Shown one piece after another: positions 1 through 8,845 of a stretch of DNA of 64,000 bases; within the stretch, counting starts at the first letter, position 1; the number at the start of each line of letters is the position of its first letter. Below the pieces are notes generated by a model. That model saw only the letters and a list, made by a program, of their open reading frames with translations. It did not search any database and had not been told where the DNA came from. A program made the translations under genes and the position numbers. The stretch is from Marinobacter denitrificans (lineage in GTDB: Bacteria; Pseudomonadota; Gammaproteobacteria; Pseudomonadales; Oleiphilaceae): assembly GCF_008795955.1 (NCBI RefSeq), contig NZ_VMHN01000001.1, positions 1,240,001 to 1,304,000 on the forward strand, in the 5' to 3' direction.

Positions 1-72
1 AAATAAATCCGCACACAACGCATTGCCACTTCTTCATAGCCTTCCTCCGAAACTCATCAGGGCGCGATGATA

Positions 73-85
73 ATTGTCAGACAAT
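73..85. promoter_or_regulatory. GntR/FadR-type operator-like palindrome
   Basis: ATTGTC-A-GACAAT is a perfect 13-bp inverted repeat. It fits the TNGTNNNACNA pattern bound by many FCD-subfamily GntR regulators. It lies about 220 bp upstream of hpt and may serve a gene left of the window on the minus strand. No gene is supported in 1-300; the short ORFs there have no recognisable product. Confidence 0.4.
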
Positions 86-265
86 CAAGCGCGCAAGTCT
101 TTCTGTGTCAGCCGGACACCGCACAAACCGGGAACCATCATACCCACCGCTGCCCCGTTGACCAATGCCAGTGCCGACGGACGTTTGGCAGGTTTTGTGC
201 CAATAGCCATAAATACCGACCTGCCGCAGCCCGAACGCCCCCTCCCTTCGGCGCGCCTCCTCCGG

Positions 266-271
266 TATAAT
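266..271 (+). promoter_or_regulatory. Putative -10 element of hpt
   Basis: A perfect TATAAT lies 30 bases before the hpt start codon. No good -35 hexamer is visible 16-18 bp upstream, so the call rests on the -10 alone. Confidence 0.35.
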
Positions 272-300
272 CCCCCGTTTTACGACAGGACCCGACCTTT

Positions 301-858
301 ATGACCGATACCGTCGCCGAACTTAACCAGGTAATGGCCGAGGCCGACTGCCTGGCAAGCGAAGAGCAGGTACAGGCCGCCGTACAGTCCCTTGCGGACG
401 ATATTACCGGGCGCCTGAAAGACACCAACCCCCTGCTGTTCTGCGTGATGAACGGCGGCCTGATCCTCACCGGCCAGTTATTACCGCGACTGAAGTTCCC
501 GGTACAGGCGGAATACCTCCACGCCACCCGCTATCGGCAGGAAACGACCGGCGGGATACTGGAATGGAAACTGAGGCCGGATGCCGACATGAATGGCCGC
601 ACCGTTCTTATTGTCGACGATATCCTTGATGAAGGTACGACCCTCTGTGCCATCGCGGATTACTGTCTTGCCCATGGCGCCAAAGAGGTCCTGACGGCGG
701 TGCTGGTGGACAAACAGCACGACCGCAAGGCAAGGCCGGATCTCAAGGCCGACTTCACCGGGCTGGAAGTGGAGGACCGCTTCCTCTTCGGCTACGGCAT
801 GGACTACAAAGGCTACTGGCGCAACGCCCCGGGAATTTATGCCGTCAAGGGACTGTAA
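301..858 (+). CDS. hpt: Hypoxanthine-guanine phosphoribosyltransferase
   Basis: A 185-residue cytoplasmic purine-salvage enzyme that joins hypoxanthine or guanine to PRPP to give IMP or GMP. The PRPP-binding loop is clear at residues 101-114 (VLIVDDILDEGTT), with the two adjacent acidic residues of type I phosphoribosyltransferases. The aromatic C-terminal part (GYGMDYKGYWRN) fits the base-binding hood. Length matches the bacterial Hpt family. The ATG at 301 follows a putative TATAAT. The 3' end overlaps the start of ubiC by 20 bp, so the two may be co-transcribed. Confidence 0.9.
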   Translation: MTDTVAELNQVMAEADCLASEEQVQAAVQSLADDITGRLKDTNPLLFCVMNGGLILTGQLLPRLKFPVQAEYLHATRYRQETTGGILEWKLRPDADMNGRTVLIVDDILDEGTTLCAIADYCLAHGAKEVLTAVLVDKQHDRKARPDLKADFTGLEVEDRFLFGYGMDYKGYWRNAPGIYAVKGL

Positions 859-1381
859 CCCTGTTGGCATCCCCCCAACGGACTGGTACCGCTCGTTTTC
901 AGCAGCCGGACTGAGAAACCCGGCGGTTCATGGCACGCTTGGCCACTGGCTGAAACTGGAGGGTTCCCTGACCCGGGCCCTGCAGCTTCAGTGTCGCGAG
1001 AGCTTTCGTGTGGACATTCTTCAGGAAGGCTTCGCCCGCCCCACCGCGGAAGAAGCCCGCACCCTCGGTATCCCGCTGCGCCAGAACACCTGGGTGCGGG
1101 AGGTCTGCCTGAACGGCGACAACACGCCCTGGGTACTTGCCCGCACCATCATCCCCCTGGCAACGCTGGCAGGACGCGGTCGTCGCCTGCGCAATCTCGG
1201 CCGCAGGCCGCTGGGAGCTTACCTCTTCAGCAACCCCGAGTGGCAACGGGGTCCGTTCGAGACAGGGCTGTGCCACCGCCACAACAATGCTCAACCACTG
1301 GCGGCACGCCGGTCCCGATTCTTCAGTGGCAACCACTCACTGCTGGTGGGCGAATACTTCCTTCCCACCCTGATCGGTTGA
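839..1381 (+). CDS. ubiC: Chorismate lyase (chorismate--pyruvate lyase)
   Basis: A 180-residue protein with the UbiC pattern: WVREV followed by [10 protein letters not shown], then [11 protein letters not shown], and a C-terminal LLVGEYFLP. UbiC removes pyruvate from chorismate to give 4-hydroxybenzoate, the first committed step of ubiquinone synthesis. The Arg in WVREV, the Arg and Leu around PLG, and the Glu in GEYFLP correspond to conserved substrate-binding positions. The ATG at 839 lies inside the end of hpt; no better start is visible. ubiA, the next pathway gene, follows after 91 bp. Confidence 0.9.
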   Translation: MPSRDCNPVGIPPTDWYRSFSAAGLRNPAVHGTLGHWLKLEGSLTRALQLQCRESFRVDILQEGFARPTAEEARTLGIPLRQNTWVREVCLNGDNTPWVLARTIIPLATLAGRGRRLRNLGRRPLGAYLFSNPEWQRGPFETGLCHRHNNAQPLAARRSRFFSGNHSLLVGEYFLPTLIG

Positions 1382-1400
1382 CACTCCAGCCACCGAGCCT

Positions 1401-1429
1401 TTAACCGGGGCGCCACCGCTGGCTATAAT
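1401..1429 (+). promoter_or_regulatory. Putative sigma-70 promoter of ubiA
   Basis: TTAACC (1401-1406) and a perfect TATAAT (1424-1429) are separated by 17 bp and lie 43 bp before the ubiA start. The -35 matches the consensus at four of six positions. ubiA may therefore be transcribed both from here and from upstream. Confidence 0.45.
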
Positions 1430-1472
1430 CCCCGCTCAGTCACTTGCACTTTACCCGATACGGATCAAGCCC

Positions 1473-2360
1473 ATGCTGTCCAATGCTGTGCCCACCCACA
1501 TACAGGCCCGCCTTGCAGACTACGCACGCCTGTTGCGCCTCGACCGTCCGATCGGCAGCCTGCTTCTGCTTTGGCCGACCTACTGGGCCCTCTGGCTGGC
1601 TGCAGACGGCTTTCCCGGCATCGGCAACTTTATCGTGTTTACCCTCGGTGTTTTCCTGATGAGGGCCGCTGGCTGCGCCATCAACGACTTTGCCGACCGC
1701 AAAGTGGACCGCCACGTAAAACGCACCAAAGACCGCCCCCTCACGTCTGGCCGGATCGAAGCCTGGGAGGCCGTTGCGCTGTTTGCCGGCATTTGCCTGA
1801 TCGCTTTCCTGATGGTGGTGCTGTTCACCAATACCCTGACGCTGTACCTCTCTTTCGGCGGCGTGATACTGGCGTTCATTTATCCGTTCATGAAACGCTA
1901 CACCCACCTGCCCCAACTGTTCCTGGGTGCAGCCTTTTCCTGGGCCATCCCCATGGCCTGGGCTGCCGAGGCCGGTGAGGTTACCCGCATGGCCTGGCTG
2001 CTGTTTACCGCCAACGTACTCTGGACCGTCGCCTATGACACCCTGTACGCCATGGTCGATCGCGACGACGATATCAAGATCGGCATCAAGTCCACGGCCA
2101 TTCTCTTCGGTGAGGCAGACCGGGCCGTTATCGCGGTCCTGCAGGGGCTGGTCGTACTGATCCTGATACTGGTGGGCCAGCAAGCTGAACTGGGTGTGTT
2201 CTACTACCTGGGGCTTGTCGCCATGGCCTGCCTGTTCGTTTTCCAGCAACATCTGGCCCGTGACCGGGAGCGGGACGGTTGCTTCAAGGCGTTTCTCAAC
2301 AATAACTGGGCGGGCTTCGCGGTGTTTACCGGCCTGCTGGTGGATCTGATGATCGGTTGA
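1473..2360 (+). CDS. ubiA: 4-hydroxybenzoate polyprenyltransferase
   Basis: A 295-residue multi-pass inner-membrane enzyme that attaches the polyprenyl tail to 4-hydroxybenzoate. Both Asp-rich Mg-pyrophosphate motifs are present: [20 protein letters not shown] near residues 71-91 and [20 protein letters not shown] near 188-207. About eight or nine hydrophobic segments surround them. It directly follows ubiC, whose product is its substrate. Length is typical (about 290). Confidence 0.95.
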   Translation: MLSNAVPTHIQARLADYARLLRLDRPIGSLLLLWPTYWALWLAADGFPGIGNFIVFTLGVFLMRAAGCAINDFADRKVDRHVKRTKDRPLTSGRIEAWEAVALFAGICLIAFLMVVLFTNTLTLYLSFGGVILAFIYPFMKRYTHLPQLFLGAAFSWAIPMAWAAEAGEVTRMAWLLFTANVLWTVAYDTLYAMVDRDDDIKIGIKSTAILFGEADRAVIAVLQGLVVLILILVGQQAELGVFYYLGLVAMACLFVFQQHLARDRERDGCFKAFLNNNWAGFAVFTGLLVDLMIG

Positions 2361-2387
2361 GCCAACAAATCCTGTTCCAGGCAGATC

Positions 2388-2408
2388 CTGTCATATACTT
2401 GTAACACT
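2388..2408 (+). promoter_or_regulatory. Pho box upstream of phoB
   Basis: CTGTCAT, 4 bp, then TTGTAAC gives two 7-bp half-sites on the 11-bp repeat of the PhoB consensus. It ends 53 bp before the phoB start and 28 bp after the ubiA stop. This indicates phosphate-dependent autoregulation of phoBR. Confidence 0.75.
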
Positions 2409-2461
2409 ATCCGGGTGTAATAAGGCAGCAACAAAACAAGGTCTGACACAGGTTAATGCTC

Positions 2462-3154
2462 ATGACTGGAAAAACTGTCCTGATCGTCGATGACGAGGCG
2501 CCTATTCGCGAGATGATTGCCGTTGCCCTCGAAATGGCCGACTACGACTACCTTGAGGCAGCGGATGCCCGCGAAGCGCATGCCCTGATTGTCGATAAAC
2601 AGCCCGATCTCATTCTGCTTGACTGGATGCTTCCCGGTACCAGCGGTGTTGAACTGGCGCGTCGCCTTAAAAAAGAAGAGGCCACCGCTGAAATTCCCAT
2701 CATCATGCTCACCGCCAAGGTTGAGGAGGACAACAAGATCCAGGGCCTGGAAGTGGGTGCCGATGACTACATCACCAAGCCCTTCTCGCCCCGGGAGCTG
2801 GTAGCCCGGCTCAAGGCCGTGCTGAGGCGCACCACACCTGCCGGCGTGGAAACCCCCATCGAGGTAGATGGCCTCACCCTGGATCCGGTGGGCCACCGTG
2901 TTACCACCGAGACCGGCGCACTGAGTATCGGACCTACGGAATATCGGCTGCTCCAGTTCTTCATGACACACCAGGAACGGGTTTATACTCGCTCCCAACT
3001 GCTGGATCAGGTATGGGGCGGGAACGTCTATGTTGAGGAGCGCACCGTTGATGTGCATATCCGCCGCTTGCGCAAGGCGCTTGGGGACCAATACGATCAC
3101 CTGATCCAGACCGTGCGGGGCACCGGCTACCGGTTCTCTACCAGGGCCGCATAA
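2462..3154 (+). CDS. phoB: Phosphate regulon response regulator PhoB
   Basis: An OmpR-type response regulator. The receiver domain (residues 1-120) has the acidic pair VDDE, phospho-acceptor Asp in LILLDWMLP (about residue 54), LTAK and the KPFSP lysine. The C-terminal winged-helix domain contains GPTEYRLL and the recognition region [17 protein letters not shown]. The ATG at 2462 ([12 protein letters not shown]) is preferred over 2456 because CAGG at 2449-2452 is better spaced from it and the N-terminus aligns with Pseudomonas PhoB. phoR follows 57 bp downstream. A Pho box precedes the gene. Confidence 0.95.
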   Translation: MTGKTVLIVDDEAPIREMIAVALEMADYDYLEAADAREAHALIVDKQPDLILLDWMLPGTSGVELARRLKKEEATAEIPIIMLTAKVEEDNKIQGLEVGADDYITKPFSPRELVARLKAVLRRTTPAGVETPIEVDGLTLDPVGHRVTTETGALSIGPTEYRLLQFFMTHQERVYTRSQLLDQVWGGNVYVEERTVDVHIRRLRKALGDQYDHLIQTVRGTGYRFSTRAA

Positions 3155-3211
3155 CCGCAAACCGGCGCCCTCAACCCCGCAAGGGCCGGAACTGACTCAG
3201 GGGCAGCAGTA

Positions 3212-4528
3212 ATGCAACACAACTGGTCAAGGTATGTGCGGTGGATCATCGCGTTCCTGGTCGCCTGTACGGCGATCGGGCTTTTCTTTGGCGAGCCGCT
3301 GTACGGGCTCACCGTGGGCCTGCTTGCCTACCTCTGGTGGACCCTCGCCCAGGCAAAGCGCCTTTATCAGTGGCTGGGCAACCCTGGGGGCAGCGACGAA
3401 GCCCCGCAAAGCGTCGGTCTCTGGGGCGACATCTTTGACGGCCTTCACAAACTCCACCAGACCCACCTCCGCACCCAGGACAGGCTTCGCGCCCAGATAA
3501 ACCGGGTTCAGGAATCCACCAATGCGATGCGTGATGGCGTCATCATGACGGATTCACGGGGCGCCATGGAGTGGTGGAACGGCTCGGCGGAGAACCTGCT
3601 GGGTTTTCGTCGCGGCTCGGACCAGGGCCAGTTCATCCACAACCTGATCCGCAATCCCGCGTTCAAGGCCTATTTCGACTCCAGGGACTACCGCGAGCCG
3701 CTGGACCTGAATTCCCCAGCACGTCCCCATATACGTCTGCAGATCCAGATCAGCCTGTTTGGCGATGATGACCGACTGATCGTGGCCAAGGATGTCACCC
3801 GACTCTACCAATTGGAACAGATGAGACGGGACTTTGTCGGCAACGTGTCCCACGAAATGCGAACACCACTGACAGTGATCAGCGGCTATCTGGAAACGCT
3901 GGTAGACAACGCCGACGACCTGCCCCCGAAGTGGCGCCGGGCTATCAATACCATGGCGCAGCAATCCTCTCGCATGGAAGCACTGATTACCGACCTGATA
4001 TTGCTGTCAAAGATTGAAACCGGCGAACAGTCCGTCAGCGATGCGATCACGGACGTCAAGGCGCTGATCAACCAGATCTGCCATGACGCCAGGGCCCTCA
4101 GTGGCGAGCAGGGCCATGAGTTCGATATCACCATTGCCGAACGCCACCTGCTCAGGGGCGACGAGAGCCAGTTGCGCAGTGCGTTTTCAAACCTGATATT
4201 CAATGCGGTGAAATACACCCCGGCAGGCGGGCAGATCAGTGTTACCTGGCATACCGATCGTGACGGTGCGCACCTGGCCGTGAAAGATACCGGTATCGGT
4301 ATTGATCCGGTCCACATCCCGCGGCTCACCGAGCGCTTCTATCGCGCCGACCCCAGCCGGCACAAGGAAACCGGCGGCACCGGCCTGGGGCTGGCGATCG
4401 TGAAACATGTTCTGCTGAACCATGACGGCCGGCTGGAAATACGCAGCCGTATTGGCGATGGCAGCGAGTTTATCTGTCACTTTCCCCGTCAGCGACTGGC
4501 GGAAAGGCTCCCTGAAACCGCTTCCTGA
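3212..4528 (+). CDS. phoR: Phosphate regulon sensor kinase PhoR
   Basis: A 438-residue membrane histidine kinase that phosphorylates PhoB when phosphate is low. Two hydrophobic segments lie at about residues 8-28 and 30-46 with almost no periplasmic loop. A PAS region follows (about 98-195), then HisKA with His214 in VSHEMRTPL, the N box (SNLIFNAVKYTP), and G boxes (DTGIGI, GGTGLGLAIVKH). The lack of a periplasmic sensor fits signalling through the Pst/PhoU complex, whose genes lie at 52663-58180. Confidence 0.95.
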   Translation: MQHNWSRYVRWIIAFLVACTAIGLFFGEPLYGLTVGLLAYLWWTLAQAKRLYQWLGNPGGSDEAPQSVGLWGDIFDGLHKLHQTHLRTQDRLRAQINRVQESTNAMRDGVIMTDSRGAMEWWNGSAENLLGFRRGSDQGQFIHNLIRNPAFKAYFDSRDYREPLDLNSPARPHIRLQIQISLFGDDDRLIVAKDVTRLYQLEQMRRDFVGNVSHEMRTPLTVISGYLETLVDNADDLPPKWRRAINTMAQQSSRMEALITDLILLSKIETGEQSVSDAITDVKALINQICHDARALSGEQGHEFDITIAERHLLRGDESQLRSAFSNLIFNAVKYTPAGGQISVTWHTDRDGAHLAVKDTGIGIDPVHIPRLTERFYRADPSRHKETGGTGLGLAIVKHVLLNHDGRLEIRSRIGDGSEFICHFPRQRLAERLPETAS

Positions 4529-4544
4529 AGCCTTCCCGTTCAGG
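4524..4544. terminator. Hairpin between convergent phoR and response-regulator genes
   Basis: CCTGAA, 9 bases, then TTCAGG forms a short inverted repeat over the end of phoR and the 17-bp gap to the next stop codon. There is no T-run on either strand, so it is a weak terminator candidate only. Confidence 0.25.
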
Positions 4545-4545
4545 C

Positions 4546-5397
4546 CTAGCCCCCGCTTCGGAATCGGGCGATAAAGCGGGACAGGTCTTCCAGTTTTTGC
4601 GGGTCTTCGTCCACAAATCGGATCGTTACGCTGACAAAATCCGTATCCTGCCGCTTTTCTACCGCCTGCAACTGATGCACGTAACCGTTCAACCGTGCCA
4701 CCTGACCCTCGGCTACCTCGATATCCACCACTGCCTGATCGAGGATGCCGGGGAATTCCTGGTCCCGCTTGGCGATTACCCGGACTTCTGTGAGCGTAAT
4801 GTCCTTGACCACCGAGCGCAGGGTGCTCTCCGCAAAACGAACCGAGGCCACACTCATGGCCGGACGGGCTGACCCACCAGGGGCAGTGGCTGGCTTACCA
4901 GGACGAGTCGGCGTGGGAGAAGACGGCTCCCGCTTCTGGGTCAACAGGGTGGCAGACTCCTTGAAGGCATCGGCGGGGCCGCCCATACTCTTGCCGCTAC
5001 GGTCCATAGCATCCTTGAGCCGCCGCCCCATTACCTTGATGATTTTGTTGCTCAGCCCCTCGGGGCTGAAGGGCTTGCCCAGGTATTCCGATACCCCGCC
5101 CTTGACGGCCTCCACTACATGATCCTTGTCGCCGCGACTGGTAATCATGATAAACGGCACTTTTTCGTACTGGGGTTGCTGGCGCATCCACTGCAGCAGT
5201 TCCAGGCCGGACATCTCCGGCATTTCCCAGTCACACAGGATCAGGTCAAAAACCGTACGAGACATCAGTGACTGGGCCCTCCGCCCGTTCTGGGCGTCGG
5301 TAGTTTCGATCACCGGGAAGCGCTGGCGCACTGTCCGTTTGACCAGATCCCTAACAAAACTGGCATCATCCACCACCAGCGCCTTAAGCGTTGCCAT
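4546..5397 (-). CDS. CheY-like response regulator with C-terminal extra domain
   Basis: A 283-residue protein. Residues 1-125 are a receiver domain with VVDDAS, the phospho-acceptor Asp in LILCDWEMPEMSG (about residue 56), MITSRG and KPFSPEGL. A Pro/Ser/Thr-rich linker spans about 150-185. The C-terminal 100 residues (from SVRFAESTLRSVVKDITL) form an alpha/beta domain of unknown ligand. There is no DNA-binding or output-enzyme domain. A comparable regulator lies near phoU in Pseudomonas, which hints at a link with phosphate signalling, but the role is unknown. It converges on phoR. Confidence 0.8.
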   Translation of the reverse strand: MATLKALVVDDASFVRDLVKRTVRQRFPVIETTDAQNGRRAQSLMSRTVFDLILCDWEMPEMSGLELLQWMRQQPQYEKVPFIMITSRGDKDHVVEAVKGGVSEYLGKPFSPEGLSNKIIKVMGRRLKDAMDRSGKSMGGPADAFKESATLLTQKREPSSPTPTRPGKPATAPGGSARPAMSVASVRFAESTLRSVVKDITLTEVRVIAKRDQEFPGILDQAVVDIEVAEGQVARLNGYVHQLQAVEKRQDTDFVSVTIRFVDEDPQKLEDLSRFIARFRSGG

Positions 5398-5616
5398 GAT
5401 TCGGACCTTTTTATTCAGAAGTTAGTCGTTATATCCCCAAACTATAGAACAAGCCGATACCCGGGAATAGCAAGGCTACAAAAAGACGACACAGGCAGGG
5501 CCGCAGGAAACTTCAGGTTAAAGAATTGTCACCGAAAGCGGCCAACAACGGTATTTAAGGGCAGCAAAAACAGGCTACCATGGGCCGGTAATATCCACTC
5601 CAGACCGAGGTTAAGC

Positions 5617-6852
5617 GTGCCGACCATATTCAGAGGGACTTTTGCGGGCAAACGGACGATTCGCCACCTTTCACTCGCCGGACTATTGGTAACCGGAAGC
5701 CTGCCCGGCGCTGCCTACAGCGACGCCCTGGAGGAGTTTCCCCAGTGCATTGAACGGCTGGAAAGCCAGGCAATTGATGCCGGCGTGTCGTCGGAAACCG
5801 CCAGCACCGTACTGGCAAGCGCCGAGTACCTGGAGCGAGTTATAGAGCTGGACCGGCAACAGCCGGAATTTACCACCACCTTTGCCGACTACCTTAACCG
5901 ACGGGTAAACGAGCAGCGTGTCAGTAAGGGGCGTGAACTGCTGCAGGAACATCGTGAACTACTCGAGCGTGTTACCCGCGAAACCGGCGTACCGGCCCCC
6001 TACCTGGTGGCCTTCTGGGGCCTGGAAACCAACTTTGGGTCTTACTTTGGCAAGATGCCGGTACCCAGCTCCCTCGCCACACTGGCCTGTGACCCACGCC
6101 GCACTAAGTTCTTCACCGAACAGCTGATTGCCGCGCTGCAAATCATAGATGAAGGCTCCATTAAACCGGAACAGATGGAGGGTTCCTGGGCCGGCGCCAT
6201 GGGACACGTGCAATTCATGCCAACCGTCTTCCTCCGGCATGCCGTGGACGGTGACGGTGACGGCAAGCGGGATCTCTGGAACAGCCTCCCGGATGCCATG
6301 ATGTCAGCAGGCAACTTCCTGCAGGACCTGGGCTGGAATGGGGACTACCGCTGGGGACGGGAGGTTCTGCTGCCAGACAATTTCGATTACGAATTGGCGG
6401 ACGGCCGCAGGCTTGAGCTCGACGAATGGCGCCAGCTGGGCGTTACCGATGCTTTCGGCAACGCCCTTGCAAAGGAGCCCATCAAGGCTTCCCTGGTCGT
6501 CCCGTCCGGCCACCGCGGGCCGGCCTTTCTGGCTTACCACAATTTTGGCGTAATCATGGGCTGGAACCGGTCTGAATTCTATGCCATCGCCGTAGGGCAC
6601 CTGGCCGACCGTATAGCCGGAGCGGGAACATTGCAGAATCCCCCCCCGGAAGATCTCCCGGCCCTGTCGCGGGACAACATCCTCGCTATCCAGGAAGCGC
6701 TGAATGATGAAGGCTTCGACACCGGGGAACCGGATGGCATCATGGGCCCCAACACCCGGTCCGCCATACGGAACTATCAGGCTGACAACGGCCTGGTAGC
6801 AGACGGCTATCCTGGTGAGGCGGTTCTGGAATCGCTTGGCGTATTGCTCTGA
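5617..6852 (+). CDS. Lytic murein transglycosylase (MltB-like) with peptidoglycan-binding domain
   Basis: A 411-residue periplasmic enzyme that cleaves peptidoglycan between MurNAc and GlcNAc. An N-terminal signal segment (about 18-36) ends near AAYSDA. The SLT/MltB domain spans about 38-335, with the catalytic Glu137 in FWGLETNFG and the family motif GSWAGAMGHVQFMP. Residues about 350-408 form a PG_binding_1 domain (LSRDNILAIQEALNDEG, GPNTRSAIRNYQ). The start is a GTG at 5617. No lipobox Cys is seen, so the protein is probably soluble or signal-anchored. Confidence 0.9.
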   Translation: MPTIFRGTFAGKRTIRHLSLAGLLVTGSLPGAAYSDALEEFPQCIERLESQAIDAGVSSETASTVLASAEYLERVIELDRQQPEFTTTFADYLNRRVNEQRVSKGRELLQEHRELLERVTRETGVPAPYLVAFWGLETNFGSYFGKMPVPSSLATLACDPRRTKFFTEQLIAALQIIDEGSIKPEQMEGSWAGAMGHVQFMPTVFLRHAVDGDGDGKRDLWNSLPDAMMSAGNFLQDLGWNGDYRWGREVLLPDNFDYELADGRRLELDEWRQLGVTDAFGNALAKEPIKASLVVPSGHRGPAFLAYHNFGVIMGWNRSEFYAIAVGHLADRIAGAGTLQNPPPEDLPALSRDNILAIQEALNDEGFDTGEPDGIMGPNTRSAIRNYQADNGLVADGYPGEAVLESLGVLL

Positions 6853-6863
6853 AACCGGAGGAA

Positions 6864-6882
6864 GTGTCAGCGTTTTAGACAC
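6864..6882 (+). promoter_or_regulatory. Possible activator site upstream of the PEP-CTERM gene
   Basis: GTGTC, 9 bp, then GACAC forms an inverted repeat about 50-70 bp upstream of the -24 element at 6933. The position suits an enhancer-binding activator of a sigma-54 promoter. The identity of the activator is not shown by the sequence. Confidence 0.3.
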
Positions 6883-6932
6883 ACACGCTCGGTAGAATAT
6901 TTAACGCACTGTTATAACTAGGGATTTTTATC

Positions 6933-6948
6933 TGGCACGCATTTCGCT
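6933..6948 (+). promoter_or_regulatory. Sigma-54-like -24/-12 promoter of the PEP-CTERM gene
   Basis: TGGCACGCATTTCGCT matches the RpoN consensus. GG at 6934-6935 and GC at 6946-6947 are separated by exactly 10 bases; TTGC is TCGC here. It lies 69 bp before the ATG. PEP-CTERM genes in several Proteobacteria are known to be RpoN-dependent. Confidence 0.55.
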
Positions 6949-7016
6949 TATCGTGTCTGAAACCGCTACAGGTCGCCCTGTATCGAATCCAGACAATTGA
7001 AATTGCAGGCTAGATT

Positions 7017-7727
7017 ATGACGTTATCCTTGAGAGCAATCACAGGCAGTGCGTTGCTGGCTCTGGCTACCAGTGTCGCGGCATTCCCAGTCAACCTGGAA
7101 ACCATTGAAGGGGCGTTCGAGAACCCGACTGGCGCCATCGTCAGTGGCGAGGGAACAAACTCCATCCGGTGGGGCATACCGAAGTATCACCACTACCAGA
7201 GCGGATACGATTTCACCGCTTATAGTCCGCTCCCCCTACAGATCAATGATGACCAGCCGTTTGTGCTGGGAAAATTCACTCATATCAACGCACCCATCTA
7301 TGGGGACACCCTGACTGGTGTCGATCTCAACGTTCAACTCGGTTTTGAAGGTGGCGCAGCCACTGAGGGTCGCTTCGTCTTCTCCCATGAGGAAACGCCC
7401 AACAATGCTTCCAACCCGTTTGAAATCTGCCTGTTCGGCCACTGCTTCACGCTCTGGGACACGCACAATGGTCCTGTTGACGACGTCGTCACTTTTGAAG
7501 AATCCATCATTTCCAGCTCCGGGTTCACTTACGGTGGCCAGATTTATTCACTGGAACTTATCGGTTTTGAAAATGGCACGAACGAATTCCACACTGCCGA
7601 GAAATCGATCAACTCAGTGGACTTGCTGGCAAAACTGAACGCCCGCTCAGTACCTGAACCCGGCACGCTCGCACTGCTGGGGCTCGGCCTGGCAGGTTTG
7701 GCTCTGACACGGCGCCGGAAAATCTGA
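7017..7727 (+). CDS. PEP-CTERM sorting-domain exported protein (THxN-like)
   Basis: A 236-residue secreted protein. The signal peptide (about 1-22) ends at SVAAF. The C-terminus has the exosortase signal: VPEPGTLALLGLGL, a hydrophobic helix, then TRRRKI. Such proteins are cleaved and processed by exosortase, usually on the way to an extracellular matrix. The middle contains FTHINAPI, resembling the THxN subfamily, and a Cys pair (FEICLFGHCF). No exosortase or polysaccharide genes lie in this window. A sigma-54-like promoter precedes it. Confidence 0.85.
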   Translation: MTLSLRAITGSALLALATSVAAFPVNLETIEGAFENPTGAIVSGEGTNSIRWGIPKYHHYQSGYDFTAYSPLPLQINDDQPFVLGKFTHINAPIYGDTLTGVDLNVQLGFEGGAATEGRFVFSHEETPNNASNPFEICLFGHCFTLWDTHNGPVDDVVTFEESIISSSGFTYGGQIYSLELIGFENGTNEFHTAEKSINSVDLLAKLNARSVPEPGTLALLGLGLAGLALTRRRKI

Positions 7728-7811
7728 GGCCCCATCAGACCTCACCCGTGATCCAAAAGCCGTTTCCACGCATAATACCTGTCGGATTCCACTGACAAGG
7801 TTTTATTAGCG

Positions 7812-8843
7812 ATGGACTCGATAACCCAGGCTGCATTGGGCGCCTCGCTGGCGGGCGCGGTTGCCGGAAAAACCCTTGGCCGTTCGGCACTGTTGATCGG
7901 TGCGGCCCTGGGCACCCTGCCTGACCTGGACGTGGTTATCGACTACGGCACGGCAGTGGCCAACTTTACCCAGCATCGGGGCTTCAGCCACTCTCTGTTC
8001 ATCCTGTTTCCGCTGTCGTTTTTCATCGCTTATGCACTGCATCGGTGGCGACCGGTGCTGGGTTACAAACGCTGGTTCGCTGTCACGGCCCTGATATTGC
8101 TGACACATCCGCTGCTGGACGCTTTCACCACCTACGGCACCCAGTTATTCTGGCCCTTCGGTCCACCGGTTGCCATCCACAGTATCTTCATTATCGATCC
8201 CCTTTACACGTTGCCCTTGCTGGCCGGCATACTCGCCTTTCTGTTCCGTGTCCCCAGTACAAGGGCCGTCATGGCGGGGCTGGTGTTATCGTCACTGTAT
8301 CTAGGTTGGAGCGTGACTGCCCAGCAACTCATTTCGGACCGTGTAGAGCCGGCCCTTGCGCAGGAAGGCCTTGAAAACGCCCCCAGGATGGTCCAGCCAA
8401 TGCCCTTCAACACGGTATTGTGGCGGGTCACCGTTATGGGTGAGAACCGCCGGGTGGAAATCGTCACCGGATTTCTCGACGGCGAGGGGCCGGTCATCCT
8501 GGAAAACTTTCCCCGCGACCCCGGTCTGGCCAGGGCGGCAGCCTCTCTCGAAGAGGGTCGACGTCTGGAATGGTTTACCGATGGTTTCCTGCATTACGAT
8601 CAGGCTAACGGCAAGCTGACAGCGACGGATATCCGCCTTGGCATCCCCGGCGCTCATCCGTTTACCTTCATTCTGGCCAGTGATAATGGCAAGGGGATTA
8701 CACCCGAGCCCAGTTCCCGTCTGGAACGTCCGGCTGTCGCAGGTGAGCTTCTGGGCGTATTGTGGAGCCGGATGACGGGTTCTGCCGAGGTTCTGTGCCT
8801 GGCCAGCCTGACCGTGCCACCACCAGGAGAGGGCTGCACCTGA
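7812..8843 (+). CDS. Membrane-bound metal-dependent hydrolase family protein (YdjM/DUF457-like)
   Basis: A 343-residue inner-membrane protein. The N-terminal half holds about five hydrophobic segments and the family metal-ligand motifs: MDSITQAALGA, LGTLPDLDVV, HRGFSHSLF and HPLLDAFTTYGT with conserved His and Asp. The C-terminal 140 residues are hydrophilic and probably periplasmic. The family is predicted to be a metal hydrolase, but substrates are unknown. The rsuA start lies 3 bp beyond its stop, suggesting one transcript. Confidence 0.75.
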   Translation: MDSITQAALGASLAGAVAGKTLGRSALLIGAALGTLPDLDVVIDYGTAVANFTQHRGFSHSLFILFPLSFFIAYALHRWRPVLGYKRWFAVTALILLTHPLLDAFTTYGTQLFWPFGPPVAIHSIFIIDPLYTLPLLAGILAFLFRVPSTRAVMAGLVLSSLYLGWSVTAQQLISDRVEPALAQEGLENAPRMVQPMPFNTVLWRVTVMGENRRVEIVTGFLDGEGPVILENFPRDPGLARAAASLEEGRRLEWFTDGFLHYDQANGKLTATDIRLGIPGAHPFTFILASDNGKGITPEPSSRLERPAVAGELLGVLWSRMTGSAEVLCLASLTVPPPGEGCT

Positions 8844-8845
8844 GC

